A DNA stretch of 64,000 nucleotides, taken from positions 1 to 64,000 of the forward strand of contig MCFH01000049.1 of assembly GCA_002104945.1 (NCBI GenBank), in the 5' to 3' direction. How positions within the stretch are numbered: the stretch's first letter is position 1; each line of letters begins with the position of its first letter. The notes below the pieces were generated by a model that worked only from the letters and a program-made list of their open reading frames with translations, had not been told where the DNA came from and made no database searches. This document shows, in pieces, positions 1 to 12,989 of this stretch. The position numbers and the translations under genes were made by a program. The DNA is from Piromyces finnis. Lineage: Eukaryota; Neocallimastigomycota; Neocallimastigomycetes; Neocallimastigales; Neocallimastigaceae.

Positions 1-1189
1 TTATCTTAAACAATAAATCAATTTTGATATTTACTTATTGTCAAAAAACTGAATAATACATTTGAATTTTTTAACACTTTATAATAACAATCTAAATATT
101 TATTACAGTAAGATGAGAAAAAAATTTTTTTAATAATTAAATTAAAAGAATTCCACTTTTTTTTATAAAATAAAATACTATTATTATCTTAATTATTATT
201 TAATTATATTTTATGAATATTATTATTTATAATATGTTAGCATATTTTTGAAAAACGTACTATAATATGCTTTATATATATTTTTCAAAATATTTCAATA
301 TATTATAATTTTATGATTTAAATTTGATTAAAATTTTTATTTTTAAATTACATTTCATAAATCAATTTAAAATTTTTTTTTTTTTAAACTTTTTGTGCTT
401 CTATAAATTATAAGCAAAGTTCTAAATCATTATTATTATTTTAATCTAAATTTTTTTATTATTTTAAAAGAAATTAATAGAACAGGAATTTTTTTTAAAA
501 TTTTCTTAATATTATAAAATATTTTTTTTACTCATTAATTTGTTGTAATATTATGAATATTGTGATATGGTTTAATTAATGAAAGTATTATTTATTAATT
601 TGAAGTTATTTTTTATATTAAATTAATTTCATTTATTGTGTAAAAATGTATTATTGTATTTGGTTAGAAAAAATATATTGATAAAATTTTTGTTTGATTA
701 TTATTTCTTTTCTTGTTTTTATTTAATTTATTACCTAAATTATTTTTATATTTTAAATCGTGGAATATCTAAAAAATTTATTTAATATTTTTGTTAAAAA
801 ATATATTATTATAACAAAATATTATTTTTATTTTATTATAATTATTAAAAAAAGTAAAAATAAAGCTAATTATATTATTTTTTTTTATTAATTTTTTTTT
901 AAGTTGAAAAAATGAGATTAATTTAAAAAGTTTACTAATGATTTTTATGCATTAATATAACATATATATAAAATATTAAAAATGTATCTATTTAATAGAA
1001 ATGCTTAAACTTAAAGGAATATTTTTTTCATTCAGAATTATCAAAAATTAATACAAATTATAGATATTTTATTCACATTTATTTTAAAATTGATATAGAA
1101 AAAAAGATATCCTAAAAAAAATATTAAATATAAAATTGGAATTAGTTGAATGAAAACATTAATAATTCTAATTTTTAAGGTAATAATTA
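1..1189. other. AT-rich intergenic, no gene seen
   Basis: Homopolymeric A and T runs with stops in all frames. I see no coding trace, RNA gene or clear repeat partner in the window. Confidence 0.6.
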
Positions 1190-2312
1190 CTTTAACCCGT
1201 TTCATTTAAAATTTTTATAAAAAAAGAAGAAAAGTTTTTTAAATTTTTTTGAAATTTTCTTTCTTTTATATTAAAATATTTTTAATGTGGTTCATTAAAC
1301 TATTGACCAATAATATTCATTCCATTTTTAAATTATTTTTAAAAATTAGAAATTTTTTTAAAAATTTATTCCATTTTTTAAATTAAAATTGATCTTAAAT
1401 TCTTCAATTTAATTTCCAATATTTTATTATGTTTATGACATATATTATAAATGAATTACATATATTATAATAAACATTATTATATATACGCCATTGATTA
1501 TTTTAAAATTAAAATTAAAAATAAATAAATAAAAAAGAATTTCTCTTTTTTTTTATTTTTTTTTTTTTAATTTTTTTTTAAATATTAAAAAGAAAAGGGC
1601 TAGTTGTCAGCTTGATAGTCATAAAGGTAAGTATTACTATTATTATTTAATTTTTTAAAAAAAGAGGAAGGAATATAAAAAAAAGATGATAAAAAAGAGA
1701 AAGTTTTCAGAGTATAAAACCTATTTAATTATGAAATGGATTATAATCTTTGTTACTGCTTTTTATTATTTATTATAAACATAGAGGGAAATGAGGGTTT
1801 ATCATAAACCTTGCTAGGAATATTTAAATAATATTGCTTAATTGAAATAAAAAAACCTATTATTATATAATTTTAAAAAGATGTTGCATTTATACTTTGA
1901 AAAGAAAGATTTATAACCAATTGTGAAATTAAAAGAACCAACCACAAAGATGGTTCAATTAAGTTTCTAATAATAGTTTTTTTTTTTTTTTATTTTTTAT
2001 AAAAATTGATATCTATATGATAATAATTAAAAGGAATTAAAATAAATAGTGGGAATATGAAACTTTTATTTACTATATTTAAGTAAAAGATAATAAAGTC
2101 AGTGTATAATATGAATGATATAAAAAATCAACAAAGTAAAAGTTATTTTATTACATATTAAAAAAAGAGTGAATATAAAAAAAATATTAGTAATAAAAGT
2201 AAATAAAAAAGAATTAGTTTAAAAATATTATAGAAATATCAGTAGAATAGAAAAAATAAACTAAAATAAAAAGATAATAATAATTATAAAAATATAAATA
2301 TATATTAATGTT
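1190..2312 (+). repeat. Outer inverted repeat, left arm
   Basis: The reverse complement of this stretch recurs at 12990-14170. Long blocks match almost base for base, for example the segment around 1791-1980 against 13400-13580, with mostly single-base differences and small indels. The match begins near the shared ACTTT(T)AACCC motif and fades past 2310. The arm has no ORF. It contains two short dyads, GGTTTATCATAAACC at 1796-1810 and GAACCA/TGGTTC at 1935-1956, and a less A+T-rich patch at about 1597-1630. The two arms enclose the intact LRR gene and an inner inverted repeat. It could be a long terminal inverted repeat of an element, or an inverted segmental duplication. Confidence 0.85.
1796..1956. 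other. Two short dyads conserved in both outer arms
   Basis: GGTTTATCATAAACC (1796-1810) can form a 7-bp stem with one loop base. GAACCA (1935-1940) pairs with TGGTTC (1951-1956). Both are preserved in the right arm near 13561-13575 and 13414-13435. This could be a structured RNA or a protein-binding dyad. Chance is possible in sequence this A+T-rich. Confidence 0.3.
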
Positions 2313-2407
2313 AAATGAAATGTTAGCATAATTATATAGTTAACTATTTTTTAAATTTCATATACTAAGTTTTACCACTTCAAATTAAATAGTATATATA
2401 TTATTTA

Positions 2408-3145
2408 AATATAAATGAATTATTATTTTTCTTTCAAATTTTATTTATATTATTATTCATATTGTTATATGTTATATTATTGTATAGTTTTATTTCAAAT
2501 AGAATAATGAATAATCGATATAAAATTTAGTTATATTTAAAAAGTTATACTTTTCTCTATTTGCTAAATCCAAAACATATTTCAGTACAAACTTCAAAAA
2601 TTAAAATAATACAATGATGCATTAAAAAAAATATTAAAAATTATATTGTAGTAGTTTTTTGGTTTAATAAAACTCTTATAATTTCAATTCATTTTAATAA
2701 ATATTTAATGCCTGATTATTATTATTATTATTATATCTATCATTATTAGATCGTATTAACTTGAATATTTATATATTTATACGGTTAAATAAAATGTTAT
2801 TAATCATTAATCAAGAAATAATAACTATTTTTTAAAATAAAATTTTTGCACTTTAACAATTAAATATGATAATATGTAATATACCAAATGATTATTTTCA
2901 ATATAGGATTATTATTTAATATTTATAATTTATCATTTATTTTTTTTATATTATTGTAATCAATAGATTTTCTCTTTTTTTTATTTATTATTTTATTATA
3001 TATATTTATTATATATATTTACTATATATTTATAGTATACCTTTTTACGCTTTTATTAATAGTTTACTATCCTTATTATATTTACAATATGAACCTATTA
3101 AAATTGTATATTCCAAATTTATTATAGATTCATTTATTAAATTTC
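2408..3145 (+). repeat. Inner inverted repeat, left arm
   Basis: The reverse complement is found at 6418-7155 with near identity. The TTATTATATCTATCATTATT region near 2725-2750 is mirrored near 6815-6840, and the block ending TATAGATTCATTTATTAAAT is mirrored at 6418. The arms are about 735 bp and separated by about 3.3 kb. No ORF lies in the arm. Confidence 0.85.
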
Positions 3146-3599
3146 TTTTACATCTACTTTTTGATATTATTATAATACAATATATATATAATTATTATTT
3201 CATTTTGAATTTTTTATTTTAAATATTGAATTTCTGACTTTATATTTATATTATGTATATAAAATATGTATAACAAAATAAATAAGTATTAGAAAAAATT
3301 AAATATATATGTTATTATATTCATAGTTTATTATTTATTCTGTTTCATATATTTCATTTATTTCATTTCTATTTAACATTTTTTGGTTTTCTTTTTCAGG
3401 TATCTTTATATCTTTAATATACATTTGAAATTATATTTTATGTATATATAAGTAATTTAAATTAGTTATATATTCTTATATTTCAATTTTTAAATTCATA
3501 AAGTTAAATATAATATAAATCATAAAATTTAAATAATTAATTTTCGATTTTATTTGGAAATTTCTCTTTAATTGAATATAATTTTATTTATTTATTTTA

Positions 3600-4500
3600 A
3601 ATACCTGATATATATTTAATGATATATAATGAATTCCTATTATATCTTTAGTAACTTTATCATTTTTAAGATTATTAAAATAATCAATTTTAACATTTTT
3701 ATTTTCTTTTTATATTATTACTAATTTTTATTATTGTTTTTACTATTTCTTTTTGTATTAAATTATTTTTACTTTTATCTGTTGTCATTTTTTTCTTCTT
3801 TTGACTTTAAATCTATTAATATTTTATTAAATGAATTATTTCTTAGACTAACATAATTATTTTTTATTGATTGATTTTCAATTTCAATTTTTTCTATACA
3901 AGAAAATAAATTGATAAGATTTAATAATTTCTTATAATAAACAGTCTTTATTTCAACAAACCTAAATGAATTTTATTTATTAACATAGTAATATTTATAT
4001 TTTAATATAATTTTGAAATGCTTTAAAGTATTTATACCTTTATTCTTGTTTGTTAAATAAATTTTATTCATCAAATCTATCTTTTTCTAATGATGTGTAA
4101 AATTTTCAAATGTTACATTAATTTTTTAATATTATTACTGTCACAATAAATATACAATCCTCATTATATTTTTAATTAACAATATGATATATGTATCTTA
4201 TATTTTTTTTATTTCTTTTTTTATTAATGGTTATATCACAAAATATTTTCTTTCTTTTAATTTATTATATATAAACTTTTAATATAAATATTTGTAATTG
4301 AATATATAAATATTCATTTATAAATTGGTATCCATAATGTTTTTAATTTCAAATATACTCTTCTTTAAATTTTCTTCATTTTTATATCTTGAACCTTTCC
4401 ATATTATTTTTTTTTCATCGAATTATATTTTTTAAATAATATATTTTGAAATATAAATTCATTACATTTTAACCATTTTTATAAAGGAAATAGCAATAGA
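3600..4500 (-). pseudogene. Decayed coding sequence in the inner repeat core
   Basis: Reading the minus strand downwards from about 4500 gives successive open stretches of 20-60 codons in alternating frames, broken by stops and one-base shifts. Readable pieces include IWKGSRYKNEENLKK, INVTFENFTHH, INTLKHFKIILKYKYYYVNK, CIEKIEIENQSIKNNYVSLR and IGIHYISLNIYQVF. The amino-acid mix is balanced and Lys/Asn/Ile-rich as in other genes here, unlike the flanking low-complexity sequence. I do not recognise the family. Its place between two long inverted arms makes a degenerate transposase plausible but unproven. Confidence 0.35.
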
Positions 4501-6417
4501 ATTGTTTTGTTTTAAAATATTATTTTATTAAATAAATTAACATATATTTAGAAATCTTTTATTTATAACTTATTTGTAAATAACTATATATATGCAAAAT
4601 TATTTACAATAATTATTCTAATTACATAATTTTATTCTCCAATTAAGAAATATCAATGTAAATAATAAATTAATTTATAAAAATAATAATTTCTAAATTT
4701 AACTTTTAAAAACTATTTTAAATCATTTTTACTGCTTTTTCATTAAATTTCAACAATAGTGCAATAGTTATGTAAGAGTTATAACCATTTCAATTATTAT
4801 ATAGAATTATATTTAAGGCTAAAAATAAAATAATATATTTTATGTAAATTTATTAAATTTTGAATCTATAATTATATTTATATTTATTACTAATAGTATT
4901 GAAGTATTAATAAATTTTATGATTTCCATACAAAATAAGTATTTATAAAATAAAAATAAAAATGAATATATTATATTAATTATCATTTTTAAATTTTGAA
5001 GTTTCTTCACTTGAATTCTTTTTAAAAGCTAAAAGTTATTATTTTTTATACTTTAATGTTCACTGTTATCTTTATCTTTAAAATACCTCATAATTACTTA
5101 TATTCAATATAGTTATTGAAAATATTTAATCATTAATATTCATTAATATTATAGTTTAAAAATAAAAACAAATCATTATTTTAGTAAGTATTATATGTTA
5201 TAATAAATATTTCGGCTAAATTATTTTAATACTAGGTAATTTATATTTCTATTGTTACATTATTAATATAACATTTGAACATTAACCGGTTATTTGTATA
5301 TGATTGATTTTCAATAACATCAAAATTCGAAATCTTATCAATATTATATTCAATCAATTACCTAAATAAAAAATTATCTATATTAAGTTAATATTTCTAT
5401 AAAGGTATATAGGTTTGTTTGACTAACAAATATAAACCAAGTGATATTAGTTTTTATTATTACTACAAATAATATTTTTTCTTTTTAATTTTTTAAATTA
5501 TTATACTGTATTATTTATCATTTAAATATTTTCTTTAAATATTGTATTTATAGTAATGAAATAAAAAAGAATTTTGATACGTTAAAAAAATGAAACCATA
5601 AAAGTAACCTACTTTTATTTCTATTTAATAATATATTTATTAATAAAATTCATGTTTTTGTTTTGTCTTTCCTTCATTTTTTATTCAGTTGAACTATAGT
5701 TATTTATAAATGGTATTCATTTTATTTTTATTTACCTTTTACCTTTTAATGAAAAAGTTGCCTTTGTTATTTAAAAAATAAGAAAAAGTCCACTTTTCAA
5801 CTTTTTTTTTTTTAAAAAAATAAAGTGAATTTCTTGAAATTTCAAAAAAATTCAAAATTTTTTTATTTTAAAACCATCACATGATCAAAATGTTGAATTA
5901 ATTTTTTTTAATTATTGCATCATCATTAAAAATTAATTTTTTTTTTACTTTTACTTTTAAAAGAGACTTTTTTTTCCTTTTTTTCTCTTTTAACTTTTAA
6001 AAAAGTGGACTTTGATACTTTGAATTTATATTTTATAAAATAAACCTTTTATTCAATTGTATTCATCAAGTAAAAAGTAAAGTATTTTACAATTAATGTA
6101 CCTGAAAATATTTTATTTCATTTTATTAAATATTAAATATTATTTTTATTTTTATTTTTAAAAATACTATACAATGTTGATAATACTGAAGATGATGAAT
6201 TAGCACTGCCGTTATAAACAAACGTATTTTATTAGCAAAAAATAATATTAAATAAAAGTTTATGAAATAATGAAAATCTAAAAAGTAATCTCTTCAGAAT
6301 GTGTATGTGTAATGACTTTTTAAAATTTTGAAATGCCTTTAATAATATTCATGATTGATGTGAAATACTGTAATAAAACAAAAAATTTATAAAATGATAT
6401 TTATATATTATAATTTA
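4501..6417. other. Rest of inner repeat core, no intact gene
   Basis: AT-rich with no ORF. The segment at about 5455-5640 resembles 19126-19300, the 3' flank of the LRR pseudogene, in direct orientation (both contain TTATTACTACAAATAATATT followed by similar sequence). A small imperfect inverted pair around AAAAGTGGACTTT occurs at about 5785-5800 and 5998-6014. Confidence 0.4.
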
Positions 6418-7155
6418 ATAAATGAATCTATAATAAAATTTGGAATATACAATTTTAATAGGTTCATATTGTAAATATAATAAGGATAGTAAACTATATT
6501 AATAAAAGCGTAAAAAGGTATACTATAAATATATATAGTAAATATATATAATAAATATATATAATAAAAATAATAAAATAAAAAAAGAGAAAATCTATTG
6601 ATTACAATAATATAAAAAAAATAAATGATAAATTATAAATATTAAATAATAATCCTATATTGAAAATAATCATTTGGTATATTACATATTATCATATTTA
6701 ATTGTTAAAGTGCAAAATTTTATTTTAAAAAATAGTTATTATTTCTTGATTAATGATTAATAACATTTTATTTAACCGTATAAATATATAAATATTCAAG
6801 TTAATACGATCTAATAATGATAGATATAATAATAATAATAATAATAATCAGGCATTAAATATTTATTAAAATGAATTGAAATTATAAGAGTTTTATTAAA
6901 CCAAAAAACTACTACAATATAATTTTTAATATTTTTTTTAATGCATCATTGTATTATTTTAATTTTTGAAGTTTGTACTGAAATTTGTTTTGGATTTAGC
7001 AAATAGAGAAAAAGTATAATTTTTTAAATATAACTAAATTTTATATCGATTATTCATTATTCTATTTGAAATAAAACTATACAATAATATAACATATAAC
7101 AATATGAATAGTATTAAATAAAAATTTGAAAGAAAAAAATAATAATTCATTTATA
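6418..7155 (-). repeat. Inner inverted repeat, right arm
   Basis: Reverse complement partner of 2408-3145. Together the two arms bound a unit of about 4.75 kb (2408-7155) with a core containing decayed coding sequence. The layout is compatible with a DNA transposon with long terminal inverted repeats. I could not identify a target-site duplication. Confidence 0.85.
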
Positions 7156-8245
7156 TAGGTAAAACAATCAAAGTTTATACTTTATATATTGAAAATTTGA
7201 TAATAAAATATTTGTAGTTATTATTACACTTTTTTTTTATTAAAGATATACCATCACTGTTATCATTACTTTTTATTTAAAAATTGTCATGATAAACTAT
7301 ACAAAATAGTTGTTCATTAATTCATTATTATTTTTAAAGCAACTATTGTATTATTGTATTATATTTATTCAAAATACATGTTATCCTTTTATTATGAAAT
7401 TTTATGTTTACTATTTAAATTTTTAATTGTAATTAAAGTACATTTTTATGTTTTTTTTTCTTTCAATAAACAATCATTTTTTTATATTTTCTTTGTTTAA
7501 ATGTTACATTTTATATGACATAAGAAAATTTAAAAAGAATATTAAAAATATAAAAAGATTTTAAAACAACTACACAATATCAAAATATAATTTTTATACA
7601 TGTTCTTTTTACTCTATATTGTATATCAGATGAAAATATAAATGTACTGAAAAGTATTATAAGTAAAATAAGCATTATAAAATAATTAATTGATTATTCT
7701 AAAATGAAAATAAAGCAATTTTAAAATTAAATCAAAGAGTAAAGAACTTTAGCTATTTTTATTCTAACATAAAGAAACAATTGGTTATTAAACTACAATT
7801 AGTGAATTAAAATATTTTTATAAATATAACTAGTGGCTTGAATGAAAATAAAATTTAATACAAATCAAATTTGATAAGAGTTTTAGGTAAAATGAATTTT
7901 TTTTATATCACTAATTTTTATTATTGTATATAAATATAAAATTTAATTGACTCTACAATATATTAAATTTATAAACAACCAACCACTAAAATATAAAATA
8001 TATGAAGTCAAAAAAAAATAAAAAAAGAAAAAATAAAGCTAAACAAAAAAAAAATATTATTTTACTTTGGAAAATAATAAAATAGGAAAATAGTAAAAGT
8101 AATATTATAATAATAAAGTGTTTAAATAAAATATGAAATATTGAATAAAGTAAAAGATATATTATAGAAAATAATAATATAATAATAGTATTGTAAAAAA
8201 AGGACTATGACTATAAATATATAAAAATAGTGAATAGTTATAATA
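7156..8245. other. 5' flank of the LRR gene
   Basis: AT-rich, with A-runs rising towards the ATG (7995-8210), as upstream of other genes in this window. No discrete promoter motif can be supported. Confidence 0.4.
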
Positions 8246-10414
8246 ATGGGAAGTAACACTTTAAATAAACTATTAAAAAGAGAAAATTCAAATATTCAAC
8301 AAAAAATAATTTCGGATGAAGATATAAAAATATATGAATCTGAAATAATAGATATTATGATTGATAAATTAAAAGAAATTCATGTGAGAGAATTCACCTT
8401 TCAAAATCTAAAAAAACTAATAATAAATAATGAGCGATATAAGCATCTTAATGTTGATAATAATAGGAAAGAAAAAATTAAAAATCTTCTTTCTATTTTA
8501 TTTGGAAAAGCTATTAATATGAATATATTAGAGATTCATGATATATATACAATAGAATTTCCAAAAGAAATAGGATGTTTAACCAGATTAACTGAGTTGA
8601 ATCTTAAACACAATAATACATCTGAATTACCAAAAGAAATAGGAAATTTAACTAATTTAGTGAATTTAATTCTTGAACGTAATAATTTAACAGAACTACC
8701 AAGAGAAATAGGAAATTTAACTAAATTAACAAATTTAAGTCTTGTTTATAATAAATTAAATAAAATACCAAAAGAAATAGGAAATTTAACACTTTTGACT
8801 AGTTTAAATCTTAATGATAATAGAATAAGTAAATTACCAAAAGAAATAGGAAATTTAACACTTTTAACCAGTTTAAATCTTTGTCAAAATCAAATAACCG
8901 AATTACCAAAAGAAATTGGAAATTTAAAAAAATTATCAATTTTAAAGCTTAAACATAACCAAATAATTAAATTGCCAAAAGAAATAGGAAATTTAACTAA
9001 TCTAGAATGTTTGAAACTTTTTAATAATAAATTAATAGAATTGCCAAAAGAAATAGGAAATCTAATAAACTTAACGAACTTGTCCATTGAATATAATAAT
9101 TTAATCAGATTACCAAAAGAAATTGGAAATTTAATCAATCTAAGATATTTAGAACTTAATTATAACAATTTAACAGAATTACCAAACGAGATAGGAAATT
9201 TAACCAATTTATATAATTTGCTTCTATCGTATAATAAATTAACAAAATTACCTAAAGAAATAAAATATTTAACTCGTTTAACTATATTGAATCTTAATGA
9301 TAATAGAATTAGTAAATTACCAAAAGAGATAGGCGATTTAACACTTTTAACTAGCTTAAATCTTTGTCAAAATCAAATAACTGAATTACCAAAAGAAATT
9401 GGAAATTTAAAAGAATTAACAATTTTAAAACTTAAACATAACCAAATAATTAAATTGCCAAAAGAAATAGGAAATTTAACTAATTTAAAATGTTTGAAGC
9501 TTTTTAATAATAAATTAATAGAATTGCCAAAAGAAATAGGAAATTTAGTAAACTTAACGAAATTATCTATTAAGTACAATCGTATTATCAAACTACCTAA
9601 AGAAATAGGAAATTTAATCAATCTAAGATACTTTGAACTAAATAATAATAATTTAACAGAATTACCAAAAGAAATAGGAAGTTTAACTAATTTATATAAT
9701 TTATTATTATCTTATAATAAATTAAGTGAATTACCAAAAGAAATAGGAAATTTGACTAAATTAGCCAATTTAGAATTAAATTTTAATAATTTAATAGAGC
9801 TACCAATAGAAATAGGAAATTTATCTGATTTACGTAGTTTATATCTTACTAATAATAAAATAACAAAATTACCAAAAGAAATTGTAAAACTAGCTGGATT
9901 ACTTAGGTTAGAGGTTGATGCATCTTTATCCATTACACAATATGGATATACTTTAGAAAGTAAAGAAATAAATTTAAGAAAGAGAAAATTAACTGAATTA
10001 CCCTATGATATAATTAATATGAAATATTCAGAGAATATGGATATAAGTAATAATCAATTAACAGATTTGCCTCCACTTGGTATTAGTTTAAAAAGACTAG
10101 ATATGCATAATAATAATTTCCAAACGATATCAAACAATATATGGAGTTTACATAATTTAGAAGAAGTTATTTTGGATAGTAATATTTTTTCTTCCCAATT
10201 AAAAAAAATTAAATTAGATCCAACCGTAAAAATTAACAGAATAGAACCTGTCCTAAGATCGGATAATTTTATAACTGTCATCACCATCCTTCTTAATATA
10301 AGTAAAATGAAATATCCACTAACAAATAATGATTTAATCAAAATATTTGACATCTCTCATGTTTATTTATCGCATAAAATATACATTCCAGAATGTATTA
10401 AATCAATCTTATAG
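8246..10414 (+). CDS. Intronless cytosolic leucine-rich-repeat protein (722 aa)
   Basis: A single long ORF. Residues 1-95 form a Lys/Ile/Asn-rich, probably helical region with no signal peptide. From about residue 96 there are about 20 regular 23-residue LRRs of the form LPKEIGNLTNLxxLxLxxN. Two or three degenerate repeats and a C-terminal region (about 560-722) without TM segment or catalytic domain follow. The repeat type resembles the LRRs of Ras-binding SHOC2-like and plant PIRL proteins, so a scaffold or ligand-binding role in the cytosol is likely; the ligand is unknown. A block of seven repeats (161 residues) is duplicated in tandem. The ATG at 8246 is the first of the frame, and the paralogue at 16452 starts with a comparable N-terminus. 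It lies between the arms of the outer inverted repeat. The absence of introns contrasts with the one-repeat-per-exon LRR genes further right. Confidence 0.93.
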   Translation: MGSNTLNKLLKRENSNIQQKIISDEDIKIYESEIIDIMIDKLKEIHVREFTFQNLKKLIINNERYKHLNVDNNRKEKIKNLLSILFGKAINMNILEIHDIYTIEFPKEIGCLTRLTELNLKHNNTSELPKEIGNLTNLVNLILERNNLTELPREIGNLTKLTNLSLVYNKLNKIPKEIGNLTLLTSLNLNDNRISKLPKEIGNLTLLTSLNLCQNQITELPKEIGNLKKLSILKLKHNQIIKLPKEIGNLTNLECLKLFNNKLIELPKEIGNLINLTNLSIEYNNLIRLPKEIGNLINLRYLELNYNNLTELPNEIGNLTNLYNLLLSYNKLTKLPKEIKYLTRLTILNLNDNRISKLPKEIGDLTLLTSLNLCQNQITELPKEIGNLKELTILKLKHNQIIKLPKEIGNLTNLKCLKLFNNKLIELPKEIGNLVNLTKLSIKYNRIIKLPKEIGNLINLRYFELNNNNLTELPKEIGSLTNLYNLLLSYNKLSELPKEIGNLTKLANLELNFNNLIELPIEIGNLSDLRSLYLTNNKITKLPKEIVKLAGLLRLEVDASLSITQYGYTLESKEINLRKRKLTELPYDIINMKYSENMDISNNQLTDLPPLGISLKRLDMHNNNFQTISNNIWSLHNLEEVILDSNIFSSQLKKIKLDPTVKINRIEPVLRSDNFITVITILLNISKMKYPLTNNDLIKIFDISHVYLSHKIYIPECIKSIL
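8790..9755 (+). repeat. Tandem duplication of seven LRRs (483 bp x 2)
   Basis: Copy 1 is about 8790-9272 and copy 2 about 9273-9755. The marker LNLNDNRISK recurs 483 nt apart (8811 and 9294), which is 7 x 23 codons. The two copies share the same order of distinctive repeats (LNLCQNQ, LKLKHNQII, LKLFNNKLIELP, LLLSYNKL), so this is a block duplication and not general LRR similarity. Confidence 0.9.
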
Positions 10415-12989
10415 TTTTTCAATTTCTTTTTTCATTTTAAATAATAATTTAAAAAAAAAGTATTTTAATCTCATTATTATTATTAATATATAAATAATAA
10501 GTTCAAATAAGTTTAGTTATAATCTTAATCATTTGGTATGAATATATAATACTAAATCAATGGGTAGTGCAATGTTCTACCTCAAATATAATCTGTTTAT
10601 ATATATAATGTATTAAATAGAAATGTTTAGAAAAGGGATTAGAGATTATTTATTTATTAATACCTATAAAAAATAAAATGCCATTATATTATTTAATAGT
10701 ATCTATTTATAATACATAGGTAGAAATAGTCTTGACATATATGAATAATAGTTATTATATTATATCATAAATGTCATAAGTCGTAATAGTAAAATAAATT
10801 GTTTTATTATGTAGTCAACCTTCAATAGAATAGATGTAATTACAGATGAAAGATAAATTATATATTAATAATTAAATTTTAAAAAATTAATTATAAAAAT
10901 AATTATAATAAATAAAAATATATTTTTATATATAAAAATTGAATTATAATTAAAACCAAAATTTCATTCATTACACCTTCTTCTTGATTTTATGTATATC
11001 TTTTGCAATTTATATATTTAAATATCATATAGATTACATATATCAATAATATTATATAAAACACAAATTATATAACCTATAGAATTATTATTTTATTAAA
11101 TGCTTCTTCTTCTAATTAACACTTTAAGAATGTTGTTTCCTTTTTTAAATAATATAATTAAGAGAATAGTTATAATAACCTTACAATATGAATTGAAAAT
11201 GTTTTTTTGGTTTAAAATAAAATTTATATATTATTTTATTCTTATGAATAAAACGAGAACTTTGTAACTAAAAATACAAATTATATTTTCTCCTATAATA
11301 ATACTGTGGCTAATTTTATTAACTATCAATTTACAAATAATTTTTATAATATTTAAATAATTTAATTTTATATATATATGATACTAAAAAATTTATGATA
11401 AATCAGATGTTTCAGTGTTTCAGTAATAATAAATAAATAAACTCTATATTTATAAATATTCTTACATTCTTTTTATAATAAATGTAATTATATAAAATCA
11501 TTTAACATTATTATTCTTAAATATTTCAACTTATTTTCAATTGGAATATTTATATTCAACAATAAAAAAAAATATGAAAATAATTGATTAAAGGTATTGC
11601 ATATTATTTTACTTAAAAAAAATAGTATTACATTCAGTAAATAATATTAAATTAATAAAATATATTTTTGTAATTTAATATAGTTAAATATGTTAAATAT
11701 ATCTTTTCAATTTAATATAGTTAAGTGAGTTAAATAATCAGTTCCTTTTATTAATTTCAATTTCTTATTAATATTTAAAGCTATCGATTTATATATTCAT
11801 CTTTCAAAAATTTAAAAAAATGTGTATTAATAAACTAATTTTACTATCTTAAAAGTAATTTATTATTACCAATAGTTTCTTTCTCTTTAAACACTGACTT
11901 TTCAATTTTTTCATGTTATTTTTTCTTATTAATTTAATAAGAAACAACTTTTTGTTAAAATTCTCCTTTTAATTATAACTAATTCTACTTTTTATATCAT
12001 TTTAATAAAAAGTTTCATTAACAACATTTTCATGATTTATTTTCTTAGTAAATAATATATATAAACATATGAATCATTATAATATAAATTTTATTTAATC
12101 ATAAAACTGATTATGAGATTGTAATGTGTATTTTTTATTACAAATGTTTATATGATCTTTGTTCAAAGAAGTTTTTTCTCATTTTTTAAAATTATGCATT
12201 AAATCATTTTTAAAATTAAATATGAAAGATAATAATAAAATATCTATTCATAAAATAAATTTTAATAATATATATAGTATATTTTTATTATTCATAATGT
12301 TTTTATTGATTTTTCATTAAATATCATTTTATTAAAAACAAAGCTGTGTTTATGGTAATGATATTTTGAGTATATAAGATTAAATAATGTTGATATCTTT
12401 ATATATATAATATCCATATTTATTTATATTTTATGAATATTTCTGCTTGATAATGTTTTTTTTAAATAAATATACAAATTATGGTTTATATGAATAAAGT
12501 CATATTTTCTATCTTCAATTATATACATTTAAGTTTAATATTAATAGATGTGTTTATAAATATTAGTTTTATATACAAAGCATCTTTTATTCTTTGCTTC
12601 CCCCCTTTTTTTTTTTTTTTCATCATCATTTTTAATAAAATATTAATTATTATTTTAAAAATTCTAACTTTCATTTTTAAAAAATAATTAATCAATAATA
12701 TCCCTTCAACATTTACAATATTAATAAAATAATTAATGAATTAGTAATAATTATATATCAAAATTTAAATAAAATACTATCTATTAAAAAAATTAATATC
12801 CTTATTTTCTATTTTATATCCTATATAATCTAATATGAAATTTAGCATAATTTTATTTACCATTTATACTAATAATAAGATATGTAATATTATTATATTT
12901 GCTAATTAAATATTATTTGTATTTATTATTATTATTATTATTATATAATAAATATATATATATCACAAGTATTTCTTTTTTTTTATTTA
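10415..12989. other. Intergenic, no gene supported
   Basis: About 2.6 kb of AT-rich sequence after the LRR stop. Short ORFs such as 12481-12687 are translations of low-complexity T-rich DNA. No repeat partner or RNA gene was recognised. Confidence 0.5.

Noticed and set aside
1590-1640. GTAAGT-containing, less AT-rich patch in the outer arm as a possible exon
   Set aside because: No open frame of useful length leads into the putative donor in either arm.
5760-6020. Possible MITE with AAAAGTGGACTTT ends
   Set aside because: The inverted match is only about 13-15 bp in T-rich sequence, and no target duplication or second copy was seen.
8890-10353. Minus-strand ORFs with FPISFGN repeats opposite the LRR gene
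   Set aside because: They are antisense translations of the LRR repeat unit and follow its 23-codon period exactly. The same applies to 16796-17074 and 17848-18297.
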